28,928 nucleotides of DNA from SIG636 sp045592105. GTDB taxonomy: Bacteria > Bacillota > Clostridia > Oscillospirales > CAG-382. Where the stretch lies: contig JAZNUB010000032.1 of NCBI GenBank assembly GCA_045592105.1, positions 1 through 28,928 of the forward strand. The letters are read 5' to 3'. Numbering within the stretch: the first letter of the stretch is position 1; the number at the start of each line of letters is the position of its first letter. Below the pieces are notes generated by a model, which ran no database searches, had not been told where the DNA came from, and saw only the letters and a program-made list of their open reading frames with translations. Made by a program: the position numbers and the translations under genes. Shown here one piece after another: positions 16,256 to 23,896 of the stretch.

Positions 16256-16846
16256 TTATTTAACCCAAAATTTTCTTCCCAAATATCTACAAACTTTTTT
16301 CTTATATTTAAGATATTCTTGTCCAAATGTTTCCACCAAAAAATCTTCTTCAACATTTACAATTTGCAAGTGAAACAAACACACAGCAAATACCGTTGCA
16401 AACCACAGATACCAATTAAAGAAAGCTATTAGAATACCAATATACATAAAGTCAAACCCCAAAAAAGCAGGGTTGCGGCTTATGGAGTAAATTCCTGTTG
16501 TTACAAGTTTTGTTTTATCCTCTCTTTGAACACCTGCTCTCCAGTTTTCCTTCATCTCCACTACTGATACAACAAAAACAACAACGCCGAATAGCTCAAG
16601 TACAACTCCTGCAATCCGAAGCAGAGAATATGAAGATTTAAAATAAAACAGTATGCTGATGATTTGCAGGATCGGGAGTAGATACGTAGTAATTTTTAAG
16701 GTAATTTCAATAAATTTTAGAAAACCTTCTTTTCCTTTTCCAAGTTGGTCTGTACGTATTCCCTTTTTCTTTTGGCTAATCATTTTGGAAAAATAGCAAA
16801 TATAAAATATTGCCATCAATCCAAGCGCTATTATTTTTAGTATCAT
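16256..16846 (-). CDS. Isoprenylcysteine/phospholipid-type membrane methyltransferase
   Basis: 196-aa integral membrane protein with about five helices, in the ICMT/PEMT superfamily that methylates isoprenoid, lipid or amine groups at the membrane surface with S-adenosylmethionine. The SAM-binding C-terminal half is well kept: TTGIYSISRNPAFLG (116-130) and VNVEEDFLVETFGQEYLKY (163-181). The usual RHP is RNP here. Its target cannot be known from sequence. It is the last gene of the operon with the GT8-PlsC fusion, 31 bases after it, so its substrate may be the lipid or carrier handled by those enzymes. The ribosome site is weak (AAAGCGG). Confidence 0.85.
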   Translation of the reverse strand: MILKIIALGLMAIFYICYFSKMISQKKKGIRTDQLGKGKEGFLKFIEITLKITTYLLPILQIISILFYFKSSYSLLRIAGVVLELFGVVVFVVSVVEMKENWRAGVQREDKTKLVTTGIYSISRNPAFLGFDFMYIGILIAFFNWYLWFATVFAVCLFHLQIVNVEEDFLVETFGQEYLKYKKKVCRYLGRKFWVK

Positions 16847-16877
16847 TTATTTACCGCTTTCTGCTTATTTGGGTATT

Positions 16878-18641
16878 TTACACCTCGGTGGTATAGGTTA
16901 GCGGAATTTGATATTCCCTTTCGTATATATCCTTCCACACCTTAAAGTTTTCATCCATCATCTTCTGCGTTTTTTCGTTGCGCCCCAAGCTGTTATCGGG
17001 ATATATGGGCTCACTTATATGAATCGTATACTCCTGAACGTAGAAACCGTCCTCACCCATTATGTGGGAATCCTTCATCGTTATAAAGCAAGGAAGCACG
17101 GGCACGTTATTTTTGGTTGCAAACATATATGCGCCCGATTTTAAAGGCTTGGGCTTGCGATAATTCCACCACATGCTTTGTTCAGGATAAACAAGCACAA
17201 AATGCCCTTCCTTAAGCAATTGGTTCGTTGCATCCATAAACTTTTTAAGCGTTCTATGATGCGAGGATAACGGCAACGTGTTGCAATGGCGCATCAAGAA
17301 CCCGTAAAAGCCGGGAAACGCCGTGTAATTCCCCTCGCGGATAACCCTGTAAAAGGTACGGTTTGGCTGCTCTGCCGCCTCGTACGCGATTTGGATAGCA
17401 AAGCTGTCAAACGCGTTAAAATGGTTGCAGGTTATTATGGCACCGCTTTGAAGGTTTTTAAAATGCTCTATACCCTTTATTTCTTTGATTATAAGCTTCT
17501 TTTCATCGATAAGATTATAAACGAATTTTCTTGCAATCATATAAGCAAACTTCGTTTTAAGCTTATCGGAAATGCTTTTGTGTATGTATTCTATCTCATC
17601 GGGCATTAAAACCTTACCGGGTGGGTCCTGCTCTACATCCACGTCAAATTTGCCTGCCCTTTCGTATTCCTCAATCTTGCGAAGCACCTCTACCCTATCC
17701 TTTGCGCGCTTCAATTTGTTCATACGGTTGAGGAAATTATCTTCCCTGTTTGTTTCCTTAACTGCAAGCTGTAAAAGCTTTTCGCACGATATCCTGTCCC
17801 TTTCGCGCTCTTCTTCCGTATAGGAGTTAAGTATACAAACAAGGTCGTTATACACCTTTGTTTCCTTTGCATAACGCCAAAACAAATCACCGTGCAAGCA
17901 ATCTTTATAGTGCCACGGCTTGTTGGTCATAATATAATGCAACACATTTGCCTGCTCGATAGGATATCCTATCTCCCCGAAAATTTCGGTGTTCCATCTT
18001 TGGTCCAGCCAATATACGTGGTCCTTACAAATAAGGTTAAGATAATCCTCGTCCTGCGTTACAACAAAATTATAGATATGCAAATACTCAATAAACTTAT
18101 CAAGCACAAAGCGAAGCCTGAACTGCTCGCAGTTGATAACCAGCATACCCGCGTTGAAAAAATTATAGCGTGATACGCCAACCACCCTTTCAACGTAAGT
18201 GCCGTACTCGTCCACCTGCACCATTGCCTGCTCGTGGCAAGCTCCAACGTAAGCATCGCCTATATTTGTTTGGTACAGCTTGCTTATATCCCCCTGTATT
18301 ATCGTATCGCTATCCATATATATAGCTTTATTATATTCGGGAAACATTTCAGCGATAAACAGCCTGTAATACGTAGTTTTGGAATAATAATCCCTTATAG
18401 GCAACTTGTCCGATATGGATTTAAGATACTCCGTTACATCGTCAAAGCAAATCTCAAAGTTTTCGTTGCCAAGCTCGTATACAAGCTTTTTCGTTTCTTC
18501 GGGGATATCGGTGTGAAGTATATGTACGCGATATTTATAGTTCTTAGATGCGTTTTTTATCATAGAATACAGCGATACCATTGTGTATTTAACAAAATCG
18601 CCATCGCACGCATAGAAAATCGGTATTGGTTGGTTCAACAT
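16878..18641 (-). CDS. Fusion of GT8 glycosyltransferase and PlsC-like acyltransferase
   Basis: 587-aa two-enzyme protein. Residues about 1-270 are a family-8 glycosyltransferase with IYMDSDTII (metal-binding D110/D112), the NAGMLVINC segment, QDEDYLNL and a terminal HYIMTNKPWHY. Residues about 270-350 form a charged, probably helical linker. Residues about 360-580 are an acyltransferase with NHFNAFD (catalytic His407, Asp412; HX4D), RHCNTLPLSS, VYPEQS (485-490) and VPVLPCF. There is no signal or membrane helix, so it probably works at the cytoplasmic face of the membrane. ATG at 18641 is preferred over an upstream TTG because AGAGGA precedes it; it lies 4 bases after the GT8 stop. Expected role: add a sugar and an acyl chain to one lipid or carrier; neither donor nor acceptor is known. 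Confidence 0.9.
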   Translation of the reverse strand: MLNQPIPIFYACDGDFVKYTMVSLYSMIKNASKNYKYRVHILHTDIPEETKKLVYELGNENFEICFDDVTEYLKSISDKLPIRDYYSKTTYYRLFIAEMFPEYNKAIYMDSDTIIQGDISKLYQTNIGDAYVGACHEQAMVQVDEYGTYVERVVGVSRYNFFNAGMLVINCEQFRLRFVLDKFIEYLHIYNFVVTQDEDYLNLICKDHVYWLDQRWNTEIFGEIGYPIEQANVLHYIMTNKPWHYKDCLHGDLFWRYAKETKVYNDLVCILNSYTEEERERDRISCEKLLQLAVKETNREDNFLNRMNKLKRAKDRVEVLRKIEEYERAGKFDVDVEQDPPGKVLMPDEIEYIHKSISDKLKTKFAYMIARKFVYNLIDEKKLIIKEIKGIEHFKNLQSGAIITCNHFNAFDSFAIQIAYEAAEQPNRTFYRVIREGNYTAFPGFYGFLMRHCNTLPLSSHHRTLKKFMDATNQLLKEGHFVLVYPEQSMWWNYRKPKPLKSGAYMFATKNNVPVLPCFITMKDSHIMGEDGFYVQEYTIHISEPIYPDNSLGRNEKTQKMMDENFKVWKDIYEREYQIPLTYTTEV

Positions 18642-18645
18642 TATA

Positions 18646-19476
18646 TTATAGTCCTCTTTTAAATTTTTCAATTAAGTATATATATTCGTATAGAATATCA
18701 TCAAAGCAATAGTAGCCAAAAACCTTATGTACCTTACTTACCTGCCATTGCTTTATATTGTCTGTATGTGGATACGGCAACCAAAACAGCCTTTTGGAAA
18801 AATGCCTTACAACCGTGTGCTTATGCAGATACTTTTGGTCGTTAAACCGCTGGGGCAGCATTTTCTTTTTGGTGGTAGACCGTATTATTGCGCTTTGGTC
18901 CGCAAAAGTAAGCTTTTTTGTTTTTATAAGCAGCCTTGCTTTTTCAAGCAGCCCCGTTTTGCGTATATATGCAAGGTTTAAAAGCAAAACGCCTGCGTTT
19001 ACATAGTTTGGGCTTATTAGATACTTTCCGTAGTGATCCCTTGCCGCGGCGTATTCAACACCCTCAACATTGGTATCGTACAACAAATGAACGTCCCTGT
19101 TAAACATAATATCCGCATCCAGATATAAAAGCTTATCCGGCAAGGCTTCTACCTTATCGGCAAAAAGGCGTATCAACGTATAGGGCGAGCAATAAGCGCC
19201 CTCGTTTGGGCAACCGCTGAACTCCTTCATATAAAGTTCCGTAACGTCCACCTTCAAAACAGTGTTTTTGCAGTTGTATTGCTTAATAACACCTTCAAAG
19301 AAACGTATCTGCTCATCAGTTACGGAAACGTACGAGCTTTTTATATGCGAAACATCCATAGTAAAAACATAAAATGCAAACGGCTCTTGATTTGTTGTGC
19401 GCTTAAGTATAGATAACGCACAGGTAAGCATACCGTCAAACACCTTGTCATTACCGCAAAACAAAATATTAACCAT
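18646..19476 (-). CDS. GT8 family glycosyltransferase
   Basis: 276-aa retaining glycosyltransferase of the LgtC/glycogenin type, using a UDP- or other nucleotide sugar. Motifs: NILFCGND at the N-terminus, YCSPYTLIRLF near 95, the metal-binding LYLDADIMF (D120/D122), YVNAGVLLLNL near 158, FADQSAI near 191, and HFSKRLFWLPY near the C-terminus. Cytosolic or membrane-peripheral. Its ATG overlaps the stop of the upstream acyltransferase gene by 8 bases (ATGGTTAA), so the two are coupled. It is diverged from the GT8 half of the next gene, so the two probably add different sugars or act on different acceptors. Confidence 0.9.
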   Translation of the reverse strand: MVNILFCGNDKVFDGMLTCALSILKRTTNQEPFAFYVFTMDVSHIKSSYVSVTDEQIRFFEGVIKQYNCKNTVLKVDVTELYMKEFSGCPNEGAYCSPYTLIRLFADKVEALPDKLLYLDADIMFNRDVHLLYDTNVEGVEYAAARDHYGKYLISPNYVNAGVLLLNLAYIRKTGLLEKARLLIKTKKLTFADQSAIIRSTTKKKMLPQRFNDQKYLHKHTVVRHFSKRLFWLPYPHTDNIKQWQVSKVHKVFGYYCFDDILYEYIYLIEKFKRGL

Positions 19477-20254
19477 TTACGTCTTCTCTTTTTATGTACT
19501 TAATCTGCTCCACCGTAGAATTCTTTGCACGCTCACACATACAGCGGTATACCCTATCTCTTAAATCGGTTTTGCGCGCCCGCATAGGCAAGGCTTCGTT
19601 CGCAAAAAAAGGCCCGTCTATATACGTAACGATACGCGGCCGCTTCCCCAGCCAACGCTTTTGATAAGTGTTTGTGAAGCAAAAAACAGGCGCGTTGTGC
19701 TTAACGGGATAGGAAAACGATACATCGGTAAAAGGGCGTATCTTGGTATAATACGGCCAAATATGCGCCTCGGGATATATAACCACGGCGTTCCCTTGAG
19801 AAATACGCTGTTCAACAGCCTTAGCAAAATTTCTGTATGCGGCAGTATCGTCCGGCAAGGGCAATGCGCCGAGTGAAGGTGTAACCCTGCCGAGGAACGG
19901 CATAGAAACGTTGTTTGGGTGCACTATAACATAGTTACTTTTTGGAAAATTAAGCGTGCTTGGGATCAGCGCATCACCGATATCCTGCGTATGATTGCCG
20001 TAGAAAAAATAGCCTTCCTTTTTATAGCCCTTTAAAACGTGCTTGCCAACGGTTTTCTGGTGGAAAACAACCTTTGTATACAGAAACGCGATAGGCGTTG
20101 CAACTAAGCGATACCAAAAGAATCGTGTAAAACGTTTAAAAGCGGATGTGTGGATATACTTATATGTGCCGTCTATTTTCTTTGGGGTTATCTGTGCAAG
20201 CGAGAACTCATCGTTAAGCTCATCGCTGTAATATATAACCTTCCGCTTATCCAT
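19469..20254 (-). CDS. PlsC-like (lyso)phospholipid acyltransferase, variant active site
   Basis: 261 aa, first gene of the operon. The acyltransferase fold is shown by YGNHTQDIGDALIP, TPSLGALPLP, VVIYPEAHIWPYY (near 158-169) and APVFCFTNTYQ. The active-site box differs from the normal NHX4D: after His88 the Asp residues fall at +3 and +6, with Gly at +5. A hydrophobic stretch at about 44-65 could anchor it to the membrane. ATG at 20254 follows AAAGGA by about 9 bases; an adjacent TTG is less likely. The expected reaction is transfer of an acyl group to a glycerolipid or a sugar, but the changed box means the exact mechanism should not be assumed. Confidence 0.82.
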   Translation of the reverse strand: MDKRKVIYYSDELNDEFSLAQITPKKIDGTYKYIHTSAFKRFTRFFWYRLVATPIAFLYTKVVFHQKTVGKHVLKGYKKEGYFFYGNHTQDIGDALIPSTLNFPKSNYVIVHPNNVSMPFLGRVTPSLGALPLPDDTAAYRNFAKAVEQRISQGNAVVIYPEAHIWPYYTKIRPFTDVSFSYPVKHNAPVFCFTNTYQKRWLGKRPRIVTYIDGPFFANEALPMRARKTDLRDRVYRCMCERAKNSTVEQIKYIKREDVNG

Positions 20255-20284
20255 CAAACATCGTCCTTTTAAAGTTTTCTGTTT

Positions 20285-20290
20285 ATTATA
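20285..20290 (-). promoter_or_regulatory. -10 element of the GT8/PlsC operon
   Basis: TATAAT on the minus strand, 31 bases before the first ATG of the operon. The correctly spaced -35 position reads TATACT, a poor match, so the promoter may need an activator or be weak. Confidence 0.4.
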
Positions 20291-20402
20291 CCACTTTTTT
20301 TAAAAATAGTATACTTATTAATTCTAAAGATTATATTAATTGATTTTTAACAGCTTGCCTTTAGCCGCACTAATAAAAAACGCAAAAAATGTTGCCTTTG
20401 TG

Positions 20403-20431
20403 TTGACATAAACGCTTTATTCTTTTATACT
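20403..20431 (+). promoter_or_regulatory. Promoter of the lipoprotein gene at 20465
   Basis: TTGACA (20403-20408), 17 bases, TATACT (20426-20431), a near-consensus promoter 33 bases before ATG. Confidence 0.75.
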
Positions 20432-20464
20432 GTATGGGTAAAAACAAATCTGTTAGGTGATAGA

Positions 20465-20974
20465 ATGAAAAGGATATTTATTATACTGTTTTCCCTGTTG
20501 TTTGTGCTGGCAGGCTGTGCAAAAGAGGATATCGAGCAAAACAGTACCGATATTTTCTCTAATACGGAGGCGGCGGAAGCACTGGATGGGCGTTGGCTTT
20601 TCCTGCCCGAAAAGGCAGTGGTTATCCGCGCTACTGCAACCCACGAAAAGCTGCAAGCTGATTTTAGCGGGTGCGAGCATGCGGAGATAAATGAATACGC
20701 CAAGGATATTTTCGATACGCTTTTAAGCAAGGGCTGTAAGGTTTACGACGCTAAAAACCCATACAGCAATAAACCGCTTACAGAGTTTAAGGAAGCAAAG
20801 CTTGATACAAGCTTTGCAGGTACTGCTTACGCCTATTATTACGTTATGGGCGATACCGTGTATTTTATAAAAATTAACTATTACGGCTGTGGCGGCGGCA
20901 AATACGGTAACGGCAAAACAAGCGTTGTTATAACCGATGAAACAGAAGTATTAAGCTTTTTGCTGGAAGAGTGA
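20465..20974 (+). CDS. Lipoprotein of unknown function
   Basis: 169 aa with a lipoprotein signal MKRIF ... LAGC (Cys18). The mature domain (about 150 residues) has mixed alpha/beta character with several aromatic strands (TAYAYYYVMGDTVYFIKINY near 118-137) and a GGGKYGNGKTSVVIT turn region near 141-155; this Gly-rich stretch is not a nucleotide-binding loop, as the protein is extracellular. No family recognised. Its last codons overlap the ribosome site of the following gene, so the two form a pair. Confidence 0.8.
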   Translation: MKRIFIILFSLLFVLAGCAKEDIEQNSTDIFSNTEAAEALDGRWLFLPEKAVVIRATATHEKLQADFSGCEHAEINEYAKDIFDTLLSKGCKVYDAKNPYSNKPLTEFKEAKLDTSFAGTAYAYYYVMGDTVYFIKINYYGCGGGKYGNGKTSVVITDETEVLSFLLEE

Positions 20975-20979
20975 TTCCT

Positions 20980-21378
20980 ATGTTTAAAAGAAAAAAAGAA
21001 AAACAAAACGTTGTTTTTATGTTCAACTACGTTTGCAACGATACAAGCAAATGCGTTGCCTTTTCCGTAAACAACGGTGCCGTATGCGCGGATTGGTATG
21101 ATGAAGACGGCATACAGCACAAATACGAGGGCGTGCCGATAACGGATGAGTTTTGGGCGGCGCTGGAAGAAGTAACCGAAAGATGCGGCGCATTCAATTG
21201 GAAGGCGCACAAGCTTTATGCACACTTTGCATTCAGCTTAGATACAAGCGTTTTTAATGCGGAGGCGGTTTTCCCAAGCGGGAAAAGCTTTAGCGCAAAC
21301 AACTTTCACGGTTTCCCCGATGGCTTTGAGGAGGCAATTTCCGCCTACAAAGCACTATTCTCCTCGATAGAGCATTGA
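20980..21378 (+). CDS. Small protein of unknown function
   Basis: 132 aa, no signal peptide, very basic N-terminus (FKRKKEKQ). The body alternates strands and helices with spaced Trp residues (ADWYDEDG, DEFWAALEEV, AFNWKAH) and ends in NNFHGFPDGFEEAISAYKALF. This pattern of strand, WxxL helix, FNW and then an FPxGF helix resembles small unnamed domains found often in Clostridia; no function can be given. ATG at 20980 is chosen over GTG at 20971 because GGAAGAG lies 8 bases before it. It follows the lipoprotein gene by 5 bases. Confidence 0.72.
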   Translation: MFKRKKEKQNVVFMFNYVCNDTSKCVAFSVNNGAVCADWYDEDGIQHKYEGVPITDEFWAALEEVTERCGAFNWKAHKLYAHFAFSLDTSVFNAEAVFPSGKSFSANNFHGFPDGFEEAISAYKALFSSIEH

Positions 21379-21389
21379 TTTGCATATTA

Positions 21390-21419
21390 AAAAGCCGCAC
21401 ACCGCGGCTTTTTTTCTTT
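21390..21419. terminator. Bidirectional terminator between convergent genes
   Basis: AAAGCCGC and GCGGCTTT form an 8-bp stem with a 5-base loop, followed on the plus strand by TTTTTCTTTT and on the minus strand by a short T run. It ends both the lipoprotein pair and the GNAT gene. Confidence 0.85.
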
Positions 21420-21428
21420 TTGGTAAAA

Positions 21429-21899
21429 CTATATAATCATTTCCATAGTTATTTTTTGGTTTTTGAAACCAAGGGCTTTATAAAACTCCATTGCTCCTTC
21501 GTTAAGACACCATACGTTAAGGGTAACGTTGTAACAGCCTGCGTTTTTAGCCAGCTGAAGAACGGCATCGCAAAGCCTTGTGCCTATGTGCTTGCCGCGG
21601 TGCTTTTCATCTATACATATATCGTCAATATAGAGAGTAAGCCTATCCTCCAAAACACGTGTTTCGCCTGCTCTTTTAAAAACGCAAAAGGCGTGCCCCA
21701 AAACCGTGCCGCCATCGTCGGTAGCAACCAAAACAGGCGTTTGCTCGTTTGAAATAATAGCTTCCAAATCCGCAGGCAAATATTTGCTGCTGCCGCCCTT
21801 GAACAAATCGGGCCTGCCTTTATGATGAACCTCTGCCACCTGATACAACAGCTGCATTATTCCTTGTATGTCTTTACTTTCTGCTTTTCTTATAGCCAT
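21429..21899 (-). CDS. GNAT family N-acetyltransferase
   Basis: 156-aa acetyltransferase that moves an acetyl group from acetyl-CoA to an unknown amine. The acetyl-CoA loop is HRGKHIGTRLCDAVLQ (about 97-112), preceded by the beta4 strand TLYIDDICID, and the C-terminal NVWCLNEGAMEFYKALGF motif is typical. ATG at 21899 is chosen because GGAG lies 9 bases before it, whereas the GTG six bases earlier is too close. It is a single gene with its own promoter. Confidence 0.9.
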   Translation of the reverse strand: MAIRKAESKDIQGIMQLLYQVAEVHHKGRPDLFKGGSSKYLPADLEAIISNEQTPVLVATDDGGTVLGHAFCVFKRAGETRVLEDRLTLYIDDICIDEKHRGKHIGTRLCDAVLQLAKNAGCYNVTLNVWCLNEGAMEFYKALGFKNQKITMEMII

Positions 21900-21927
21900 T
21901 TTCACTCACTCCCTGCTAAACAACACG

Positions 21928-21957
21928 ATTATAACACAGATTATTACGTTTTTGCAA
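21928..21957 (-). promoter_or_regulatory. Promoter of the GNAT gene
   Basis: On the minus strand TTGCAA (21952-21957), 18 bases, TATAAT (21928-21933). It is back to back with the Mrp promoter. Confidence 0.6.
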
Positions 21958-21980
21958 TATTCTTTTGTTATACATAGCTA

Positions 21981-22008
21981 TTGACTTAAACGCAAAAAGG
22001 GGTATAAT
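21981..22008 (+). promoter_or_regulatory. Promoter of the Mrp operon
   Basis: TTGACT (21981-21986), 16 bases, TATAAT (22003-22008), 31 bases before the Mrp ATG. Confidence 0.75.
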
Positions 22009-22039
22009 AGTTTTATAAATATTAAAGCGAGGCAATAAA

Positions 22040-22879
22040 ATGAGTGAATGTACACACAATTGTGAAACCTGCAGTGCAAATTGCTCCTCTCGCAAGAAGG
22101 AAAGCTTTCTTGAAGAGCAAAACGCATTGTCTAACGTAAAAAACGTGTATGCCGTTGTCAGCGGCAAGGGCGGCGTTGGTAAAACTCTTGTTACAACGTT
22201 GCTTGCAGTAAATATGCGCCGTAAGGGTTATGAGGTTGGCGTGCTTGATGCTGATATCACAGGCCCTTCCGTTCCGCGTGCGTTTGGCACGGCTAAAGAG
22301 CGTGCTGAGGGTAGTGATGCGGGCATCTTTCCCGTTATGAGCAAAACGGGTATTAAGCTAATGTCGCTTAACTATCTGTTGGAGAACGAAACAGACCCCG
22401 TTGTTTGGCGCGGTCCCGTTATTGCAGGAACCGTTAAACAGTTCTGGACGGACGTTGTATGGGGCGATGTGGACTTTATGTTTGTAGATATGCCTCCCGG
22501 AACGGGGGACGTGCCGCTTACAGTGTTCCAATCCCTCCCCATAAAAGGTATAATCGTTGTTGCTTCCCCGCAGGAGCTTGTTTCCGTTATAGTGGAAAAG
22601 GCTGTTAAAATGGCGGAGCTTATGAATATACCGATATTCGGCTTGGTTGAAAATATGTCTTATTTCCTTTGCGGAAACTGTGGCGAACAGCACAAGATTT
22701 TTGGCGAAAGCCACATAGACGATATCGCAAAGAAGCACGGCATTAACAGCGTTTCTAAGCTTCCTATGGATATTAAGCTTGCCGCCGCAAGTGACAAGGG
22801 GCTTATAGAGCTGTTTGAGGGCGATTGGCTTGATGCGCTTACCGATATACTTGAAAAGGAAGGCACAAACAATGGGTAA
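22040..22879 (+). CDS. Mrp/Nbp35 family Fe-S cluster carrier ATPase
   Basis: 279-aa P-loop ATPase that builds or carries 4Fe-4S clusters for target proteins in the cytosol. The deviant Walker A SGKGGVGKT is at 41-49, followed by LDADITGPSVPRAFG, the VDMPPGTGD block and the bridging-cluster pair CGNC (Cys211, Cys214). The N-terminus has four Cys at 4, 8, 11 and 15 (C-X3-C-X2-C-X3-C), an Nbp35-like extra cluster site that the plain Mrp/ApbC proteins lack; the DUF59 domain of many bacterial Mrp proteins is absent. It overlaps the next gene by 8 bases (ATGGGTAA), so the Fe-S carrier and a redox protein are co-translated. Confidence 0.93.
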   Translation: MSECTHNCETCSANCSSRKKESFLEEQNALSNVKNVYAVVSGKGGVGKTLVTTLLAVNMRRKGYEVGVLDADITGPSVPRAFGTAKERAEGSDAGIFPVMSKTGIKLMSLNYLLENETDPVVWRGPVIAGTVKQFWTDVVWGDVDFMFVDMPPGTGDVPLTVFQSLPIKGIIVVASPQELVSVIVEKAVKMAELMNIPIFGLVENMSYFLCGNCGEQHKIFGESHIDDIAKKHGINSVSKLPMDIKLAAASDKGLIELFEGDWLDALTDILEKEGTNNG

Positions 22880-23318
22880 ATACGCAGATAAAGCGTGCGA
22901 TTTGTTTGTGGACGGTGCTAATTGCGCGCAAGCGGTTTTTGCCGCTTTTAGCGAGGAGCTTGGTATGGAGGAGGAGCTTTGCTTAAAGCTTTCCTCAACC
23001 TTTGGTGGCGGCATGGGCAGGCTTAGAGAGGTTTGCGGTGCCGTTAGCGGTATGTTTATGGTAGCAGGCGTACTTAAAGGATATGGTGCTAATGACGATG
23101 CGGCAAAAGCTGGGGTATATGCGCTTGTGCAGGATATGGCAAACCAATTCAAGGCTCAGCACAGCACCATCATTTGCAGAGAGCTGCTTCGCCTTCCAAG
23201 CGCAGTACCCGCAAGCCCTGTACCTACAAAACGCGATGAAAGCTTTTATAAAAGCCGCCCGTGTTTGCACTTTGTTGAAACCGCGGCGCTTATAGCTGAA
23301 AAGCTTTTAGAAGAATAG
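22872..23318 (+). CDS. C_GCAxxG_C_C family redox protein
   Basis: 148 aa, with Cys at 9, 18, 37, 55, 102 and 131. The family pattern is visible: DGANCAQAVF (Cys18), FGGGMGRLREVCGAVSG (Cys55), the HSTIICREL site (Cys102) and RPCLHFVETAA (Cys131). Members are thought to be redox-active and often sit beside electron-transfer or Fe-S genes; none has a firmly known reaction to my knowledge. ATG at 22872 overlaps the Mrp stop and is chosen over an upstream in-frame start inside Mrp. The Mrp neighbour suggests that it may hold an Fe-S cluster, which is an inference. Confidence 0.88.
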   Translation: MGKYADKACDLFVDGANCAQAVFAAFSEELGMEEELCLKLSSTFGGGMGRLREVCGAVSGMFMVAGVLKGYGANDDAAKAGVYALVQDMANQFKAQHSTIICRELLRLPSAVPASPVPTKRDESFYKSRPCLHFVETAALIAEKLLEE

Positions 23319-23323
23319 AATAC

Positions 23324-23360
23324 AGAGGCTTTTGCACATAGATTTGTGAAAGCCTCTTTA
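23324..23360 (+). terminator. Terminator of the Mrp operon
   Basis: AGAGGCTTT and AAAGCCTCT pair, extended by GCACA-type inner pairs with a small bulge, followed by TTTAAATTTAATTT. It lies 6 bases past the redox-protein stop. Confidence 0.65.
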
Positions 23361-23411
23361 AATTTAATTTAAACTTTTGGTGCTACAAAGCATACGAGGT
23401 GTATTTAGTTT

Positions 23412-23828
23412 ATGAAAGATTTCTTTAAAAAAGCGGCTTATAAGCTTAGTGTGTTTATGTACGGCAGATATGGCGGTGATGAGCTTTCGCTGTTCCTTTT
23501 GTTTGTGTTTTTGGCGTTTTCGGTGCTTTCCATTATACCGTATTGCTGGGTGCTTTACCCCTTGGGGCTTGCCGCAAGCGTTTATTCCCTATTTCGTTGT
23601 TTCTCCAAAAACATATATAAAAGGCAAGCAGAACGAAGATGGTTTTTGAATTTAACGGGTAAAATCAAAAGCTTTTTCAGAAGAAGAAAACGCATTTTTA
23701 AAGAACGTAAAACACACAAGTTTTTCAAATGCAAAAAATGCGGCGCGGTTTTGCGCGTGCCTAAAGGCAAAGGTAAAATTGAAATAACCTGCCCAAAATG
23801 CAAAACAAAAACCACAAAGAAAACATAA
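23412..23828 (+). CDS. Membrane protein with C-terminal zinc ribbon, unknown function
   Basis: 138 aa. Two hydrophobic helices (about 26-45 and 47-62) are followed by a strongly basic cytosolic stretch (KIKSFFRRRKRIFKERK, about 84-100) and a zinc ribbon with CKKC (Cys107, Cys110) and CPKC (Cys127, Cys130). The basic region and ribbon could touch nucleic acid or ribosomes, but this is only inferred from charge. GAGGTG precedes ATG by 9 bases. It is flanked by terminators on both sides, so it is a single-gene unit, though no clear promoter is seen. Confidence 0.78.
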   Translation: MKDFFKKAAYKLSVFMYGRYGGDELSLFLLFVFLAFSVLSIIPYCWVLYPLGLAASVYSLFRCFSKNIYKRQAERRWFLNLTGKIKSFFRRRKRIFKERKTHKFFKCKKCGAVLRVPKGKGKIEITCPKCKTKTTKKT

Positions 23829-23839
23829 TTTCCGCTTGT

Positions 23840-23885
23840 GGCTGTATTAAATCGAACCTGATTTAATACAGCCGCTTTATTTTTC
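23840..23885 (+). terminator. Terminator after the zinc-ribbon membrane protein
   Basis: A perfect 14-bp stem (GGCTGTATTAAATC and complement) with a 6-base loop, followed by GCTTTATTTTTC. Confidence 0.88.
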
Positions 23886-23896
23886 TAAAAAAGCTA

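Noticed and set aside
16878..18641. Possibility that the GT8-PlsC fusion is an assembly or sequencing error joining two genes
   Set aside because: Both halves are in one uninterrupted frame with a normal helical linker of about 80 residues. No leftover start, stop or ribosome site is seen at the junction, which makes an accidental join less likely, though reads are needed to exclude it.
20905..20925. Gly-rich GGGKYGNGKT stretch in the 169-aa lipoprotein considered as a P-loop
   Set aside because: The spacing does not match GxxxxGK[ST] in the needed strand-loop-helix context, and the protein is exported as a lipoprotein.
22358..23152. Minus-strand open frame of 264 codons opposite Mrp and the redox protein
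   Set aside because: It spans two overlapping real genes, has no ribosome site, and its composition is that of a shadow frame.
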